Origin: Prolixibacteraceae bacterium
GTDB taxonomy: Bacteria > Bacteroidota > Bacteroidia > Bacteroidales > Prolixibacteraceae
Assembly (NCBI GenBank): GCA_019459485.1
Contig: JAIBEZ010000024.1
Span: 39,386 to 103,385 of the forward strand
DNA length: 64,000 bases
Direction: 5' to 3'
In this document: one piece after another, positions 11,601 to 20,048 of the stretch
How the letters are laid out: each line of letters begins with the position of its first letter
Numbering within the stretch: the first letter of the stretch is position 1
The notes under the pieces: generated by a model
What the model saw: the letters and a program-made list of their open reading frames with translations, nothing else
What the model was told of the DNA's origin: nothing
Database searches by the model: none
Made by a program: the position numbers and the translations under genes

Positions 11601-12245
11601 TGGGCTTGTAATTGTAATTGTAGCTTTTCCGCCGTCACATGAAGCAGGAACCACTGTGTAAGAGAAGTTCTCAGCAGTATAACTAACCGGAACATTCATT
11701 GTGCTGTGATTAAAACGGGTGGTTTCAACCTGGTAACTACCACCAACTCCAAAGTCAGATACATAGTAGTAGGTAGAATTTACTACATCCCATGTTAAAG
11801 GAGAATCGAACAGGTTATCTCCGGTATTATTCGGAAAATTTACAACCTTAAATTTCGCGTCAAATAGTTTTACACCGCCGGGAATATTGTTACCAATGGT
11901 AACTGCCGTGGTGTTCGACCATGTAAACTGAACAATCCCTAAAACAGGATCAGGAATAACTGTAGCAGTCACTCCACTTAATAACAATGCACTCGCATTG
12001 GCAACAGCATCAAACTCAAATTCCGATTTGTCGAAATTTAATGTCAGTTTGAAACTCTTCATGTTGATGAAATCCTTAACGGAAATCATCGAGGTATAAC
12101 TATTGGTTTTGTTATAACATTGGTCAACAGGACTTGCAAAAAGTTCTACCGTTGATTGTGTCTCCTGGGCATACAGCCCGGAAGAGAACAACATCATAAC
12201 GCTCAATAGTAAAAACCCAAAAAGCTGTGTAAATGATTTTCTCAT
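5661..12245 (-). CDS. Giant SprB-repeat surface protein with T9SS sorting domain
   Basis: The product is 2194 residues. A signal peptide (about 1-26, ending SGLYA) is followed by a cohesin-like domain (about 30-170), then at least sixteen SprB-type repeats of roughly 80-110 residues that begin with a cysteine-led motif such as TCNGYTDGSITV or TCFGGNDGKFTI, contain GGxxPY and often end DANGC. One further degenerate unit has lost the leading cysteine. Two Ig-like repeats of the pattern VVLTFNRTV / VGLKFSEPV and an SbsA-type Ig domain (KMTFNEDV) follow. The last about 83 residues form a type A T9SS C-terminal domain (VYPNPF, GIYFISL, KTVKIVKR). SprB in Flavobacterium is the gliding adhesin, but SprB repeats also occur in many secreted proteins, so adhesion or surface-layer function is inferred. 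The gene has its own promoter and terminator. Confidence 0.93.
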   Translation of the reverse strand: MRKSFTQLFGFLLLSVMMLFSSGLYAQETQSTVELFASPVDQCYNKTNSYTSMISVKDFINMKSFKLTLNFDKSEFEFDAVANASALLLSGVTATVIPDPVLGIVQFTWSNTTAVTIGNNIPGGVKLFDAKFKVVNFPNNTGDNLFDSPLTWDVVNSTYYYVSDFGVGGSYQVETTRFNHSTMNVPVSYTAENFSYTVVPASCDGGKATITITSPTAVGMKYYFNGSTTASTTGIADAFAPSVNTVRIEDASGCYSHLFTIPVTAPSPLTVNSVTTENPLCFGGQGEIQFGISGGTAPYTYWVVPAANWPTVNGDLETKELNNIAFAPYKFSNFQVLKPAGTYYVAVNDANGCVSLRTDAVWQQVTIEAVTAQITYTATAVNNTCNGYTDGSITVSGVAGGTGTDYTVSIDGIHWFALEEGSYTFDELAAKTYTVSVKDINGCTITKDVIITSPAAIVFAPTYTDATCAGGATGSVTVNTPTGGTGPYEFVVAVSGTEMPTTGWVTAPGTKGNLVAAYYSVWVRDANGCVKPYSNPDGSGNILPIQTPGALTFTTNADNVEAVEVACFNGDFTLTAQGAGGVAPYTYSFNGGAYTATNTLLLTPLTVDTDVVVAVMDANGCVLTKTVTVNVPAALDIYSFADPLAPTCSGGTDGRITVNAVGGVAPYMYSTNNATWFANNVLALPEGATTVYVKDAKGCITSDIVTIDFLTPSAFTAAAGLIECYGNTSTKGITITGLTWEEDRTIQYFVSNSATTVFTTGSVFVPESINGVPAPDDNNAATELNFRTFGAGTYYIGARDEYGCTSTIKTVVFTQNPALELTSVVTTNATCSGEFDGTITINTLGGNGTPYYAIVNNAIAISNLTAGDFQPVEDYNITAAPASLRIGKQVIQALRGTYYVVLRDVCVTDNSIFAGPFIVDGYKPIAVNEETNPVVKTNITCNNANDGTITVTGVTGGKPEFDGTGLYTYKLYKDDVLVVTTTPNTTGVFTGLVAGSYYVTVTDATNCPLYKTSTVTVVNPAVLTITNVAVTHFTCVSSNDGVVSVTAAGGTGAYWMAVNASVNGLGTDIKASDWFAFSAGSSTKPYVATEPGVYTFFVKDVNGCLATPVTVTVLAPKVITPVVAVNTPVSCVSGIDGEVDINATGGFETTTPAFTHTYLYSLKSDFTAPVNTTGIFSGLTAGTYTVYVKATNTPAYANGGIVSYTYPTVACTYQLTFVVAGPAEYAYRGEVTKRVSCRGGNDGEFKVTVISGGTPFVNTLTGEEYDVQLTTTANPILLETPGAWKRTTGKVAIFSNLPHAIYSVWIRDAEGCLLPTGAEVVPNPVPVDYVWHKVASWEVQQPGTFLTASVAFNNDVTCFGGNDGKFTITAVGGVGPYKYAVKKSILPAHVLAPDPNSTEWVTTNVFDQATAATWIIWVMDANGCIVGGEGTIANPIDEWRVQIREPQTVKFNDPTSTEVLCFGGATGKVMVSGIISDAGAPYTFNISGTDAAGNAVNLPYSGLTPVDGVYTLTGVPASETKHAAIVDHTHPTFTVKVTDKNGCSTTKTVVVWQNPALTVNLVKADGAFLCPGDVNGVIEAVATGGTNWDGSAPTSYLYQLTKNGVVHTAWQPIPSFIVQVGSSWKIEVKDGNGCIASDEEILNEPVGVTATLHETTCYGDATASVIVKATGEAGRTFSIRYRRNTAVDFGPWVAFTNEIAINNLIFANSIEEQNFYYFEVKDDKGCNTNFYKSFVSTQHPLEVVVTQAEDQLSASMTITGGISPYTYVVGDASVKLPIDGNEFQVVELHAPATVVTVYDAHGCMVAKSLEVAPLTVTAVPASGNNQDNEFDVVLTFNRTVTVAAEDITGGTFTPGTGTSFTVTLTGEDLAELSIVVANTIKDAANNALETTTFTYKVGDHVAPTVVVTPPATPVEAVFTVGLKFSEPVSGVLGGVTVTGGTLTDVSGLGDEYTLTVSGLEQTLVTIVLTDGIKDTSPNANVFAGQTLTYTIGDFTAPQLVTWTPLNETTTDNHPTFKMTFNEDVAVGEGGKLTVYKVLTTTPVLEIPITAAMISGKDVTVTYAPTQNGLDKNTNYYVKVDGLAIQDVAGNKFAGVSDGSAWTFKTGDHFLTSIDPSVNVSLFKVYPNPFVDFVNIDASSKLSKVVVTNIAGQVVKQVVNPANRIQLNELRSGIYFISLHTSDNVIAKTVKIVKR

Positions 12246-12351
12246 AGCATTTGTTTTTTAATTGAACTTAATTGATTGATTGATTGAATTTTATAATTCA
12301 TTTTTTCTTTTTTCGTTGTTTAATTTGCATTAAATTAGAAATTACACAATG

Positions 12352-12381
12352 CAAACGTATAAAATTATCGGCAATGTACAA
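12352..12381 (-). promoter_or_regulatory. Promoter of the giant SprB-repeat gene
   Basis: On the minus strand TTG is followed by 19 bp and then TACGTTTG, a perfect match to the Bacteroidetes -7 consensus TAnnTTTG with a partial -33 TTTG at the normal spacing. It predicts a leader of about 100 nt. Confidence 0.7.
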
Positions 12382-13169
12382 CATTATAGACAGATAAAAA
12401 TAAAATATTTATCAGCTACATGTACCTATTTCGTTAGTATTTGCAGGGATTTTACTCATCCTGAGTCAAAACAAAAACAACACATACAATATCTTTTAGA
12501 ATTTTAGAAATATTTATCATTTTATAGTTCCAAACAGAACTGTTTGTTAATCCTTATAAAAAATATACCTTAATAAATCACAAGCTGGAAACGCTTCATC
12601 AGAAATTTTCCTATTTTGTGCGCTGAAAGTTAAGTTTTTTTATTGAAACATGTAACACACAATAAAAAACATATTAACAAAAATTCTCTCTACCAATAAA
12701 TCCGAAAACTAATTGGTTAATAACTTTACAAATTAACCTTACCTTACAAAAAAAAATGTTCCCAATATCTCACGAAGGTAAGCGCTGATTAAAATAAAGC
12801 AACCCAGAATATGGGCTGCAAGACCACAAATTGATAAATTCATAAAATATTTATTGACTTTGCTCCAGAAAGCAGAAAATGCCAAAGCTCAATATCGCCT
12901 GTAATGCCCTATATTAAAGGAAAATAAACGATTTTTAAACCCCTTAGAATTGAATATATGATCTTGCACGTACGATTGGGAGGGATTTTCGATTCTGAGA
13001 GGGGAAAATCAAGGAAGAGAAAGCAAATCTAAATCAGAAAAGTTAAGGAAAAAGAATTGTCGAAAGCGCTCAGCAGTTAACAAAACCATTACTAATAATT
13101 TGCTTTTACAGGTTCTACATTAATAAAAAATTAAACCCGACCCCAAAAGGGCTTATCTTTTGAAATAAA

Positions 13170-13201
13170 TTTGAAGTTTCGACAATTTAGTATTTATTTT
13201 G
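13170..13201 (+). promoter_or_regulatory. Candidate gapA promoter
   Basis: TTTG (13170-13173) is followed by 20 bp and TTATTTTG (13194-13201), one mismatch from TAnnTTTG. Spacing fits the Bacteroidetes -33/-7 promoter, and the leader to the gapA start would be about 65 nt. Confidence 0.5.
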
Positions 13202-13229
13202 TATGGCCCTAATTAAATGAGGTCTTTGA

Positions 13230-14282
<1,053 letters not shown>

Positions 14283-14308
14283 TCCTGATTTAAATTCAGA
14301 TACAATAT

Positions 14309-14336
14309 AAAAGGCAATCCGAAAGGGTTGCCTTTT
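14309..14336 (+). terminator. Intrinsic terminator of gapA
   Basis: AAAAGGCAA and TTGCCTTTT pair, extended by TCC/GGG with a wobble, around a GAAA loop, followed by more T residues. It lies 27 bp after the gapA stop. Confidence 0.85.
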
Positions 14337-14405
14337 TTGCTTTCCGGTTCCATCCAATCGGGAATAACAAAAAATGGCTTACAAAGCAATTGAGATATTC
14401 GCATA

Positions 14406-14493
14406 TCTCGTTTGAGTTACACGCAAATCTCATTTGAGTTACACGTGTATCTTGTTTGAGTTACACGCATATCTCATTTGCATTGTGCGCACA
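14406..14493. repeat. 22-bp tandem repeat array, four units
   Basis: Four consecutive 22-bp units begin at 14406, 14428, 14450 and 14472. The core TTTGAGTTACACG is exact in the first three units and diverged in the fourth; the flanking bases vary around TCTC and CATA. The period is not a multiple of three and no reading frame runs through it. The rest of the 14283-14621 gap holds the gapA terminator and a small palindrome, TGATGATCATATCATC, near 14502. Confidence 0.88.
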
Positions 14494-14621
14494 ACTCATC
14501 CTGATGATCATATCATCGGGATCTGAATCGGTTATCAATGTCGATGATGCCGCGGGTAGCAATGCTGAGTAACACTTCGGAGCAGCTTCAAGTTCCGGCG
14601 AATATGAGTGCTCTACTGCCT

Positions 14622-15209
14622 TTAAAATTTTGCGAACAATTCGTTTTCAACTAACTCACAAATAATATGGCCAATTAATATGTGCAACTCCTGAATCCGC
14701 GGAGTATCATCCGAAGGCACATTAATTAAAACATCCGCTTTTTCGGCCATCCTGCCACCTGTCGAACCAGACAATACAATACAGGTAAAACCAGTTTCTC
14801 TTGCCTTACAAAGTGCCTGATGAACATTTTCAGAATTTCCGGAGGTTGAAATTGCGACAAGTACATCTCCTTTTTTTCCGACAGCCTCAATATATCGGGA
14901 ATAAGCTGCGTCGAAGCCAAAATCATTCGAAACTGCAGTCATGAACGAACTGTTTACATGACAGGCTTCAGCATGAATGGGAGGTCTGTCGAGGTAGAAT
15001 TTACCTGAAAGTTCAGCAGCCATATGTTGCGCATCGGCAGCGCTGCCTCCATTGCCGCAGAAAAGTGTTTTATTGCCCGACCGGTAAGCCTGAACAATCA
15101 TTCCAGCAGCGTCCTGAATATATTGAATCAACACAGGATCTTTCAGGATCATCGTTTTCAGATTAATGGCATCCTGGATCCTGCTTTTTATAATCGTATT
15201 GTAATCCAT
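14622..15209 (-). CDS. gmhA: SIS-domain phosphoheptose isomerase-like protein
   Basis: The 195-residue product is a single SIS-domain protein of GmhA type: LFCGNGGSAADAQHMAAELSG contains the sugar-phosphate loop, STSGNSENV the second loop, and TPRIQELHILIGHIICE the C-terminal helix with the catalytic Glu and His of the family. GmhA converts sedoheptulose 7-phosphate to D-glycero-D-manno-heptose 7-phosphate for LPS core heptose. An upstream frame extension exists, but the ATG at 15209 falls just after the preceding gene stop (15215) and aligns with the family start. Last gene of the miaA operon, directly behind a glycosyltransferase, which suits a role in surface glycan synthesis. Confidence 0.85.
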   Translation of the reverse strand: MDYNTIIKSRIQDAINLKTMILKDPVLIQYIQDAAGMIVQAYRSGNKTLFCGNGGSAADAQHMAAELSGKFYLDRPPIHAEACHVNSSFMTAVSNDFGFDAAYSRYIEAVGKKGDVLVAISTSGNSENVHQALCKARETGFTCIVLSGSTGGRMAEKADVLINVPSDDTPRIQELHILIGHIICELVENELFAKF

Positions 15210-15214
15210 ATATT

Positions 15215-16357
15215 TTACTTTTCCGTTGTACGATTGTAAACGGACAAAAATGTGTTGACCATATTTGCCCATGAGAATTTCATTTTTTCCTCCACAATAT
15301 TAGCTTCAAATTCGGTCATCCTTTCATTTTCGTAAAAATCGACCAAAGCATCTGCTATATTTTGGCTGTCGGGTTCAACAACATATCCGATTTTGCCATC
15401 AGGAATAATTTCGGCCAATCCGCCCACATTGGTAACCAGCATTGGCTTATTAAAATGATAGCCGATTTGCGTAACACCACTTTGTGTCGCACTTTTATAT
15501 GGCTGAACAACCATATCGGCAGCGCTGAAATACAAATTCACCTCTTCGTCAGGAATGAAATCAGTGCGCAATTCGATCAAGTCTGCAAGATTATTCTTTT
15601 TTATCAATTCAAGATAAGGCTCCGGACTTGAATAATATTCGCCGGCAATCAACAGTTTTACCGGATATTTGCGCAACCTTTCGTCAGCAAAAGCATTCAG
15701 AAGCAGATCGAGACCCTTGTAATCGCGTATGAATCCGAAGAAAAGAAGATATTTTGTATTAATGTCGAGGTTCAATTTTTGTTTTGCGACTTCGAACGAT
15801 AACCTTTCTCCGTAGTTGTCGAAAATGGGGTGCGGGCAAAATGCAAGATTTAAATCTTTCCTGAAGGTCTTGGCTTCAGTCAACACACTTTGCGACATCG
15901 CGATCAAACCATCGATTCGCTGAATGAAATAATTGGTAAGAGCGCGATCGCCAGTCCGGTGTTCATGGGGAATGATATTATCGGCCAGGCATATAATTCT
16001 AGTGTACCGGTTTTTGCGAATTTGTCCGGCGATGGTCCCGAGGCATGGCGCCATGAAAGGCAACCAATATCTTATTATTACCAAATCAGGTTTCTCTTTT
16101 CGAATTCGGCTGCCGACAGAAAGCCAGTTTAGTGGATTTACTGAATTAATGGTTCGTCTGATTGCTAAATTTTCAGGAGCTGATTTTAAATTATACTGTG
16201 TTTTCCCCGGAAAAAGGAATGACGGATATTGAACAGTAAAGGTCTCAATTTCAACTTCAAAGCCCATAGAAACAAATTCATGAGCCAACCTTTCATTGGT
16301 TGTTGCAATTCCACCGCGATAAGGATAAGCCGGTCCGATAATTTTAATGGTTTTCAA
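15215..16357 (-). CDS. GT4-type glycosyltransferase
   Basis: This 380-residue GT-B enzyme has the N-terminal acceptor-domain loop GPAYPYRGGIATTNERLA, which includes the glycine-rich turn after the first strand, and a C-terminal GT4 donor domain with LLFFGFIRDYKGLDLLLNAF and the EX7E-like segment around QSGVTQIGYHFNKPMLVTNVGGLAE. It probably transfers a sugar from a nucleotide-sugar donor in envelope or extracellular polysaccharide synthesis. The start ATG overlaps the end of the NUDIX gene by 4 bp, and gmhA follows after 5 bp, so translation of the set is likely coupled. Donor and acceptor are not predictable from sequence. Confidence 0.87.
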   Translation of the reverse strand: MKTIKIIGPAYPYRGGIATTNERLAHEFVSMGFEVEIETFTVQYPSFLFPGKTQYNLKSAPENLAIRRTINSVNPLNWLSVGSRIRKEKPDLVIIRYWLPFMAPCLGTIAGQIRKNRYTRIICLADNIIPHEHRTGDRALTNYFIQRIDGLIAMSQSVLTEAKTFRKDLNLAFCPHPIFDNYGERLSFEVAKQKLNLDINTKYLLFFGFIRDYKGLDLLLNAFADERLRKYPVKLLIAGEYYSSPEPYLELIKKNNLADLIELRTDFIPDEEVNLYFSAADMVVQPYKSATQSGVTQIGYHFNKPMLVTNVGGLAEIIPDGKIGYVVEPDSQNIADALVDFYENERMTEFEANIVEEKMKFSWANMVNTFLSVYNRTTEK

Positions 16358-16827
16358 GACAATCCGGTTAAATATTGTTTCAGCAAAAGTGCAACATGTT
16401 TATCAATTGGAAAAGTAAATTCATCGGGATTTAGCGATTCAGCAGAAACCCATCTGAAAGATTGATTTCCATTCACCATTTCATGAAAATCAAAAGCATT
16501 GGATGATACCCGAAACTTGATGGGCTCTTTAAGTCTGGCCAGATAATATATACTGATCAGTTGATGATCCTCCCAAAACAAAGCCTTTTGAAAAAAATCA
16601 GTCGTATAGAAATGCTGAATATCTTCAATTTCCTGTTTACATTCTTCCATCATTTCACGTTTCAGGCAATCGATGGTACCTTCGCCAAAATCCAATCCAC
16701 CACCCGGAAATTTCGTCATTTTCATGTTCAGTTGAAATTCGTCGGTAACGAGAACTTCTTTTCGATCGTTGGCTATCAGTCCGTAAACGCGAATCGTAAA
16801 TTTATCAGGCTTATCTGTCATGTTCAT
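16354..16827 (-). CDS. NUDIX hydrolase
   Basis: The 157-residue protein contains a NUDIX box, GGGLDFGEGTIDCLKREMME followed by EC (about residues 41-62), which keeps the G-E-RE-EE pattern that binds the catalytic metals. NUDIX enzymes hydrolyse nucleoside diphosphates linked to another group. It overlaps the end of miaA by 17 bp and the start of the glycosyltransferase gene by 4 bp. This tight packing suggests cotranscription rather than shared function. The substrate is unknown. Confidence 0.85.
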   Translation of the reverse strand: MNMTDKPDKFTIRVYGLIANDRKEVLVTDEFQLNMKMTKFPGGGLDFGEGTIDCLKREMMEECKQEIEDIQHFYTTDFFQKALFWEDHQLISIYYLARLKEPIKFRVSSNAFDFHEMVNGNQSFRWVSAESLNPDEFTFPIDKHVALLLKQYLTGLS

Positions 16828-17722
16828 TCAGCTTCTGTTCAGTAAAAGAAATTATATCCTGAATCTGTTCTGGTTCAAACCAAGCGATTTCATTGTCGCG
16901 GCGAAACCATGTAAGCTGTTTGCGGGCATACTTTCGCGAATTCCTTTTTATAAGATCCACCGCCTCGTCCAAAGTACAGTTGCCGTCAAAATACGCAAAC
17001 AATTCCTTGTAGCCAACAGTATTCAACGAATTCAGATGTTTGTACGGATAAACGCTTCTCGCTTCATCGAGCAATCCAGCTTCCATCATTCGCTCCACAC
17101 GTTCATTTATTCGCCGGTACAAAATTTCGCGGTCCTGATTTATCCCAATTTTAACAATCCTGAAAGGCCGTTCGCGAACCGTATTTTTCCTGAAGGAAGT
17201 AAAAGTTTTACCGGTCATTTGGCAAATTTCTACAGCATGCAACAGGCGTTTTGGATTGTTAAGATCAACAATGCCGTGGTATTCCGGATCCAGATTTAAA
17301 AGGCGTTGCTGCAATGCTTCCAGCCCATTTTCAGCGTACCAGCTGACGACTTCCTGCCTGATTTCAGAAGTAACTGTCGGAATATCATCAATACCTTTAC
17401 AAATGGTGTCGATGTACAACATAGACCCACCCGCGAGTATCAACGGATTTTTTGTTTTGAAAAGTTGATTGATCCGATCTATGGCCTCCGTTTCGTATTC
17501 GCTAACATTATAATAATCGTGAATAGACCGGGAGTGAATAAAATGATGAATAACTGATTTCAAGTCTTCTTCGGCAGGAACAGCAGTGCCAATGGAAAGT
17601 TCCCGAAAAAATTGCCTCGAATCGGCAGAAATAATATCAGTAGAAAAATAATTGGCAAGTTGAATGCTGATATCCGATTTTCCAACACCGGTTGGACCCA
17701 AAACCACAATTAATGTATTCAT
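16811..17722 (-). CDS. miaA: tRNA dimethylallyltransferase
   Basis: This 303-residue enzyme transfers the dimethylallyl group to N6 of A37 in tRNAs that read UNN codons. Motifs are the P-loop VVLGPTGVGKSD at the start, DIISADSRQFFRELSIGTA (about 34-52), LAGGSMLY, NPKRLLHAVEI and the C-terminal TVGYKELFAYFDG and RQL-type segment RKYARKQLTWFRR. The ATG at 17722 is chosen over one eight codons upstream, because a perfect -7 box at 17751-17744 leaves a short leader only for the inner start. It heads the operon miaA-NUDIX-GT4-gmhA. Confidence 0.95.
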   Translation of the reverse strand: MNTLIVVLGPTGVGKSDISIQLANYFSTDIISADSRQFFRELSIGTAVPAEEDLKSVIHHFIHSRSIHDYYNVSEYETEAIDRINQLFKTKNPLILAGGSMLYIDTICKGIDDIPTVTSEIRQEVVSWYAENGLEALQQRLLNLDPEYHGIVDLNNPKRLLHAVEICQMTGKTFTSFRKNTVRERPFRIVKIGINQDREILYRRINERVERMMEAGLLDEARSVYPYKHLNSLNTVGYKELFAYFDGNCTLDEAVDLIKRNSRKYARKQLTWFRRDNEIAWFEPEQIQDIISFTEQKLNEHDR

Positions 17723-17743
17723 TCTTATTTTATGTGTTGCCGT

Positions 17744-17751
17744 CAAAGATA
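17744..17751 (-). promoter_or_regulatory. Candidate -7 box of the miaA operon
   Basis: Minus-strand TATCTTTG matches TAnnTTTG exactly; the predicted transcript would start about 15 nt before the miaA ATG. The -33 region is only T-rich. Confidence 0.5.
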
Positions 17752-17773
17752 AGCAATGAATAAGAAAAAAGAA

Positions 17774-17792
17774 GGGGACTTTTTAAGTCCCC
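17774..17792 (-). terminator. Intrinsic terminator of the pRiA4b ORF-3-like gene
   Basis: GGGGACTT and AAGTCCCC form a perfect 8-bp stem with a 3-nt loop; on the minus strand it is followed by TTCTTTTTTC. It ends the transcript of the 170-residue gene and separates it from miaA. Confidence 0.8.
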
Positions 17793-17798
17793 ATTTGT

Positions 17799-18311
17799 TT
17801 AAGCATCCATTTCTCCAAAAATCTCATAATAGTCTTCCAAATCTCCAAAACTCTTGTAAACATCATCAGAAACCATGACATCTACAGCAAGATCATTATA
17901 ATCATTCAGTAGAAATTGAGCTGGGGCATCCCCTTTTTCGTAGGCAACAAATGGTTCTTGCAAATCGGTTTCCATAATTTTTTCTTTTAATTCGATAAAT
18001 AAAAAACGTTCATTAAAAAAATCGAAAACATATATAAGTTTCTGTCCGGTTTCCGATAAATAATTATCCAGTTTTGTTGTTCTCATGCTGATTAGCATAG
18101 TACCTGATTTTCCTGAATCAAGGGAGGAAATCTCAACGCTTTTTCTCCACAAATCATCGGTAAGGAAAAATGACGCCAATTGTGAATGGTCAAATCTACA
18201 TGAATTCTGTATAATCAGATTTAAATCTTCAAATGTTTTTTCAGAATTGATATGAATCAATCGCCTGAAATCAGGAGCTTCTGATGATGAAATTTCAAAG
18301 ATACAGATCAT
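17799..18311 (-). CDS. Plasmid pRiA4b ORF-3-like family protein
   Basis: The 170-residue protein is acidic and soluble. Its order of segments, an N-terminal strand (IFEISS), RRLIHINSEKTFEDLNLIIQ, ASFFLTDDLWRK, KLIYVFDFFNERFLFIEL and the conserved EGDAPAQ-like KGDAPAQ, matches my recollection of the pRiA4b ORF-3 (also called IS1096 TnpR-like) family, common next to miaA in Bacteroidota. No catalytic residues are known. There is no transposon nearby, so the name does not imply mobility. It has its own terminator. Confidence 0.62.
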   Translation of the reverse strand: MICIFEISSSEAPDFRRLIHINSEKTFEDLNLIIQNSCRFDHSQLASFFLTDDLWRKSVEISSLDSGKSGTMLISMRTTKLDNYLSETGQKLIYVFDFFNERFLFIELKEKIMETDLQEPFVAYEKGDAPAQFLLNDYNDLAVDVMVSDDVYKSFGDLEDYYEIFGEMDA

Positions 18312-18661
18312 ATATAAACTTTAGAATTGAGTTTTTAACTGTTTTACACTCGGTCAAATTAAACCTAAATGATAACGACGTGAACGAACCTTGACTCAAA
18401 AAGTTAGTTTTAAAATGTTAAAAAAGATTAAACCAAAAATTAACGGGTCATAGAAAACAACATATCAATGCATTAACACGGTTAGTTCTAAATTGCATCA
18501 ATTCGCTGATCTTGAACAATCGAATATATATTACAATTGGTCGTTAAACAATGATTGTAATATTTTAAAATAAGAATCACCTGCAACTGTGATTCACTTT
18601 TTGGGATGTAATTATTCAGCCACTTGTGTGACCTATTGAACGCTCATCAAACAAACAAATC
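18312..18661. other. 350-bp intergenic region between divergent genes
   Basis: No reading frame or strong promoter was recognised. A 7-bp stem, GAATCAC/GTGATTC with an 8-nt loop at 18574-18595, is followed by ACTTTTTG and may be a weak terminator or leader structure ahead of the permease gene. Confidence 0.45.
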
Positions 18662-19909
18662 ATGAGATTCGGAACGCTTTTTTTTGAAAATTTGAGAATC
18701 GCTTTGCAGTCAATAAGGAGTAACTTGTTGCGAACGATACTAACGGTGCTGATTATTGCAGTTGGAATTACAGCTTTGGTTGGAATACTTACTGCAATCG
18801 ACTCTATCAAGAACTCAATTACAAAGGAGTTCACTTTCATGGGAGCCAACACTTTCACCATCAGTTCGCGTGGAATGCGCATACAGGTTGGTAACCAGCG
18901 ATACAGAACCCGAAATTATTCATACATCAATTATTATCAGGCCAGAGAATTTAAGGACAAGTATGCTTTTCCGGCGGCAGTTTCGATCTCGACAACCGCA
19001 ACGGGAACAGCTACCGTGAAATTCGAATCGCAGAAAACCAATCCCAATGTATCGGTACAGGGAGTTGATGACAATTACCTTTATACCTCCGGAAATGAAA
19101 TCAGGATAGGACGAAATTTTACCGAAGAAGAAATAAATTCGGGAAGAAATGTAGTGATTATAGGCGATGGAATTGTAAGGAAAATATTCAAAAAAGGTGA
19201 AGATCCGCTGCAAAAAATAATCAGTATCGGCGGTGGAAAGTACCGCGTTGTCGGCGTTCTCGAATCAAAAGCGAGTGGATTTGGATCCGGAGGCGATCAG
19301 CTTTGCATATTGCCATTCACCAATGTACGAAGCTATTTTTCAAGGCCCCAAATGAATTTCGCTATTCAGATAAAGGTCAACAACACTGAATTGGTTGATC
19401 CGGCGATTGGCGAAGCTGAAGGAACTTTCAGAATCATCCGCAAATTAAACCCTGCTGACGAGAGTGATTTTAACGTAGAGAAAAGCGATAACCTTGTAAA
19501 TATTCTGCTGAAAAATATCCAGAATATTACCCTTGTGGCAACCATTATAGGTTTCATTACTTTGTTTGGGGCTGCAGTTGGCCTGATGAATATTATGCTA
19601 GTTTCTGTTACCGAACGGACACGTGAAATCGGTATCCGAAAAGCCATGGGAGCCACTTCAAAAATAGTAAAGCAACAATTCCTGATTGAAGCCATTGCCA
19701 TTGGACAGATAGGCGGAATTGTGGGTATCATATTCGGGATTCTGGCTGGGAACGGGGTCGCAATGCTTATCGGAACTCCATTTTTCGTTCCATGGATTTG
19801 GATTATTGCCGGCGTAATCCTCTGCTTTTTTGTCGGAATTTTATCAGGATATTATCCGGCCCAAAAAGCATCAAAACTTGATCCGATTGAAAGCTTGCGA
19901 TTTGAATAG
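18662..19909 (+). CDS. MacB/FtsX-type ABC transporter permease
   Basis: The 415-residue membrane protein has the layout of MacB permeases: an N-terminal transmembrane helix (about 20-42, LRTILTVLIIAVGITALVG), a large periplasmic MacB_PCD-type domain (about 45-270) and three C-terminal helices of the FtsX domain (from about 285), including the loop RTREIGIRKAMGAT that contacts the ATPase. It ends with the usual PAQKASKLDPIESLRFE. Such permeases export lipoproteins, peptides or small molecules, or act as mechanotransmitters. No ATPase or membrane-fusion gene adjoins it here, so partners must be elsewhere. Confidence 0.9.
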   Translation: MRFGTLFFENLRIALQSIRSNLLRTILTVLIIAVGITALVGILTAIDSIKNSITKEFTFMGANTFTISSRGMRIQVGNQRYRTRNYSYINYYQAREFKDKYAFPAAVSISTTATGTATVKFESQKTNPNVSVQGVDDNYLYTSGNEIRIGRNFTEEEINSGRNVVIIGDGIVRKIFKKGEDPLQKIISIGGGKYRVVGVLESKASGFGSGGDQLCILPFTNVRSYFSRPQMNFAIQIKVNNTELVDPAIGEAEGTFRIIRKLNPADESDFNVEKSDNLVNILLKNIQNITLVATIIGFITLFGAAVGLMNIMLVSVTERTREIGIRKAMGATSKIVKQQFLIEAIAIGQIGGIVGIIFGILAGNGVAMLIGTPFFVPWIWIIAGVILCFFVGILSGYYPAQKASKLDPIESLRFE

Positions 19910-20048
19910 AATATTCCGTTCCGATCAATCTTAATCGTTAATTATTTGTTCTAAAAAGTGATCTGAAAGAATGGTTCGAACTTTTTTTTCAGAAATAATA
20001 TATCTTTACTTTTAAGTACAAATAAGCGAGGTGTAGAAAGATCAGGCG

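Noticed and set aside
15210..15272. N-terminal extension of the GmhA-like protein
   Set aside because: It would overlap the preceding glycosyltransferase gene by 58 bp; the ATG at 15209 fits the family start and the 5-bp gap.
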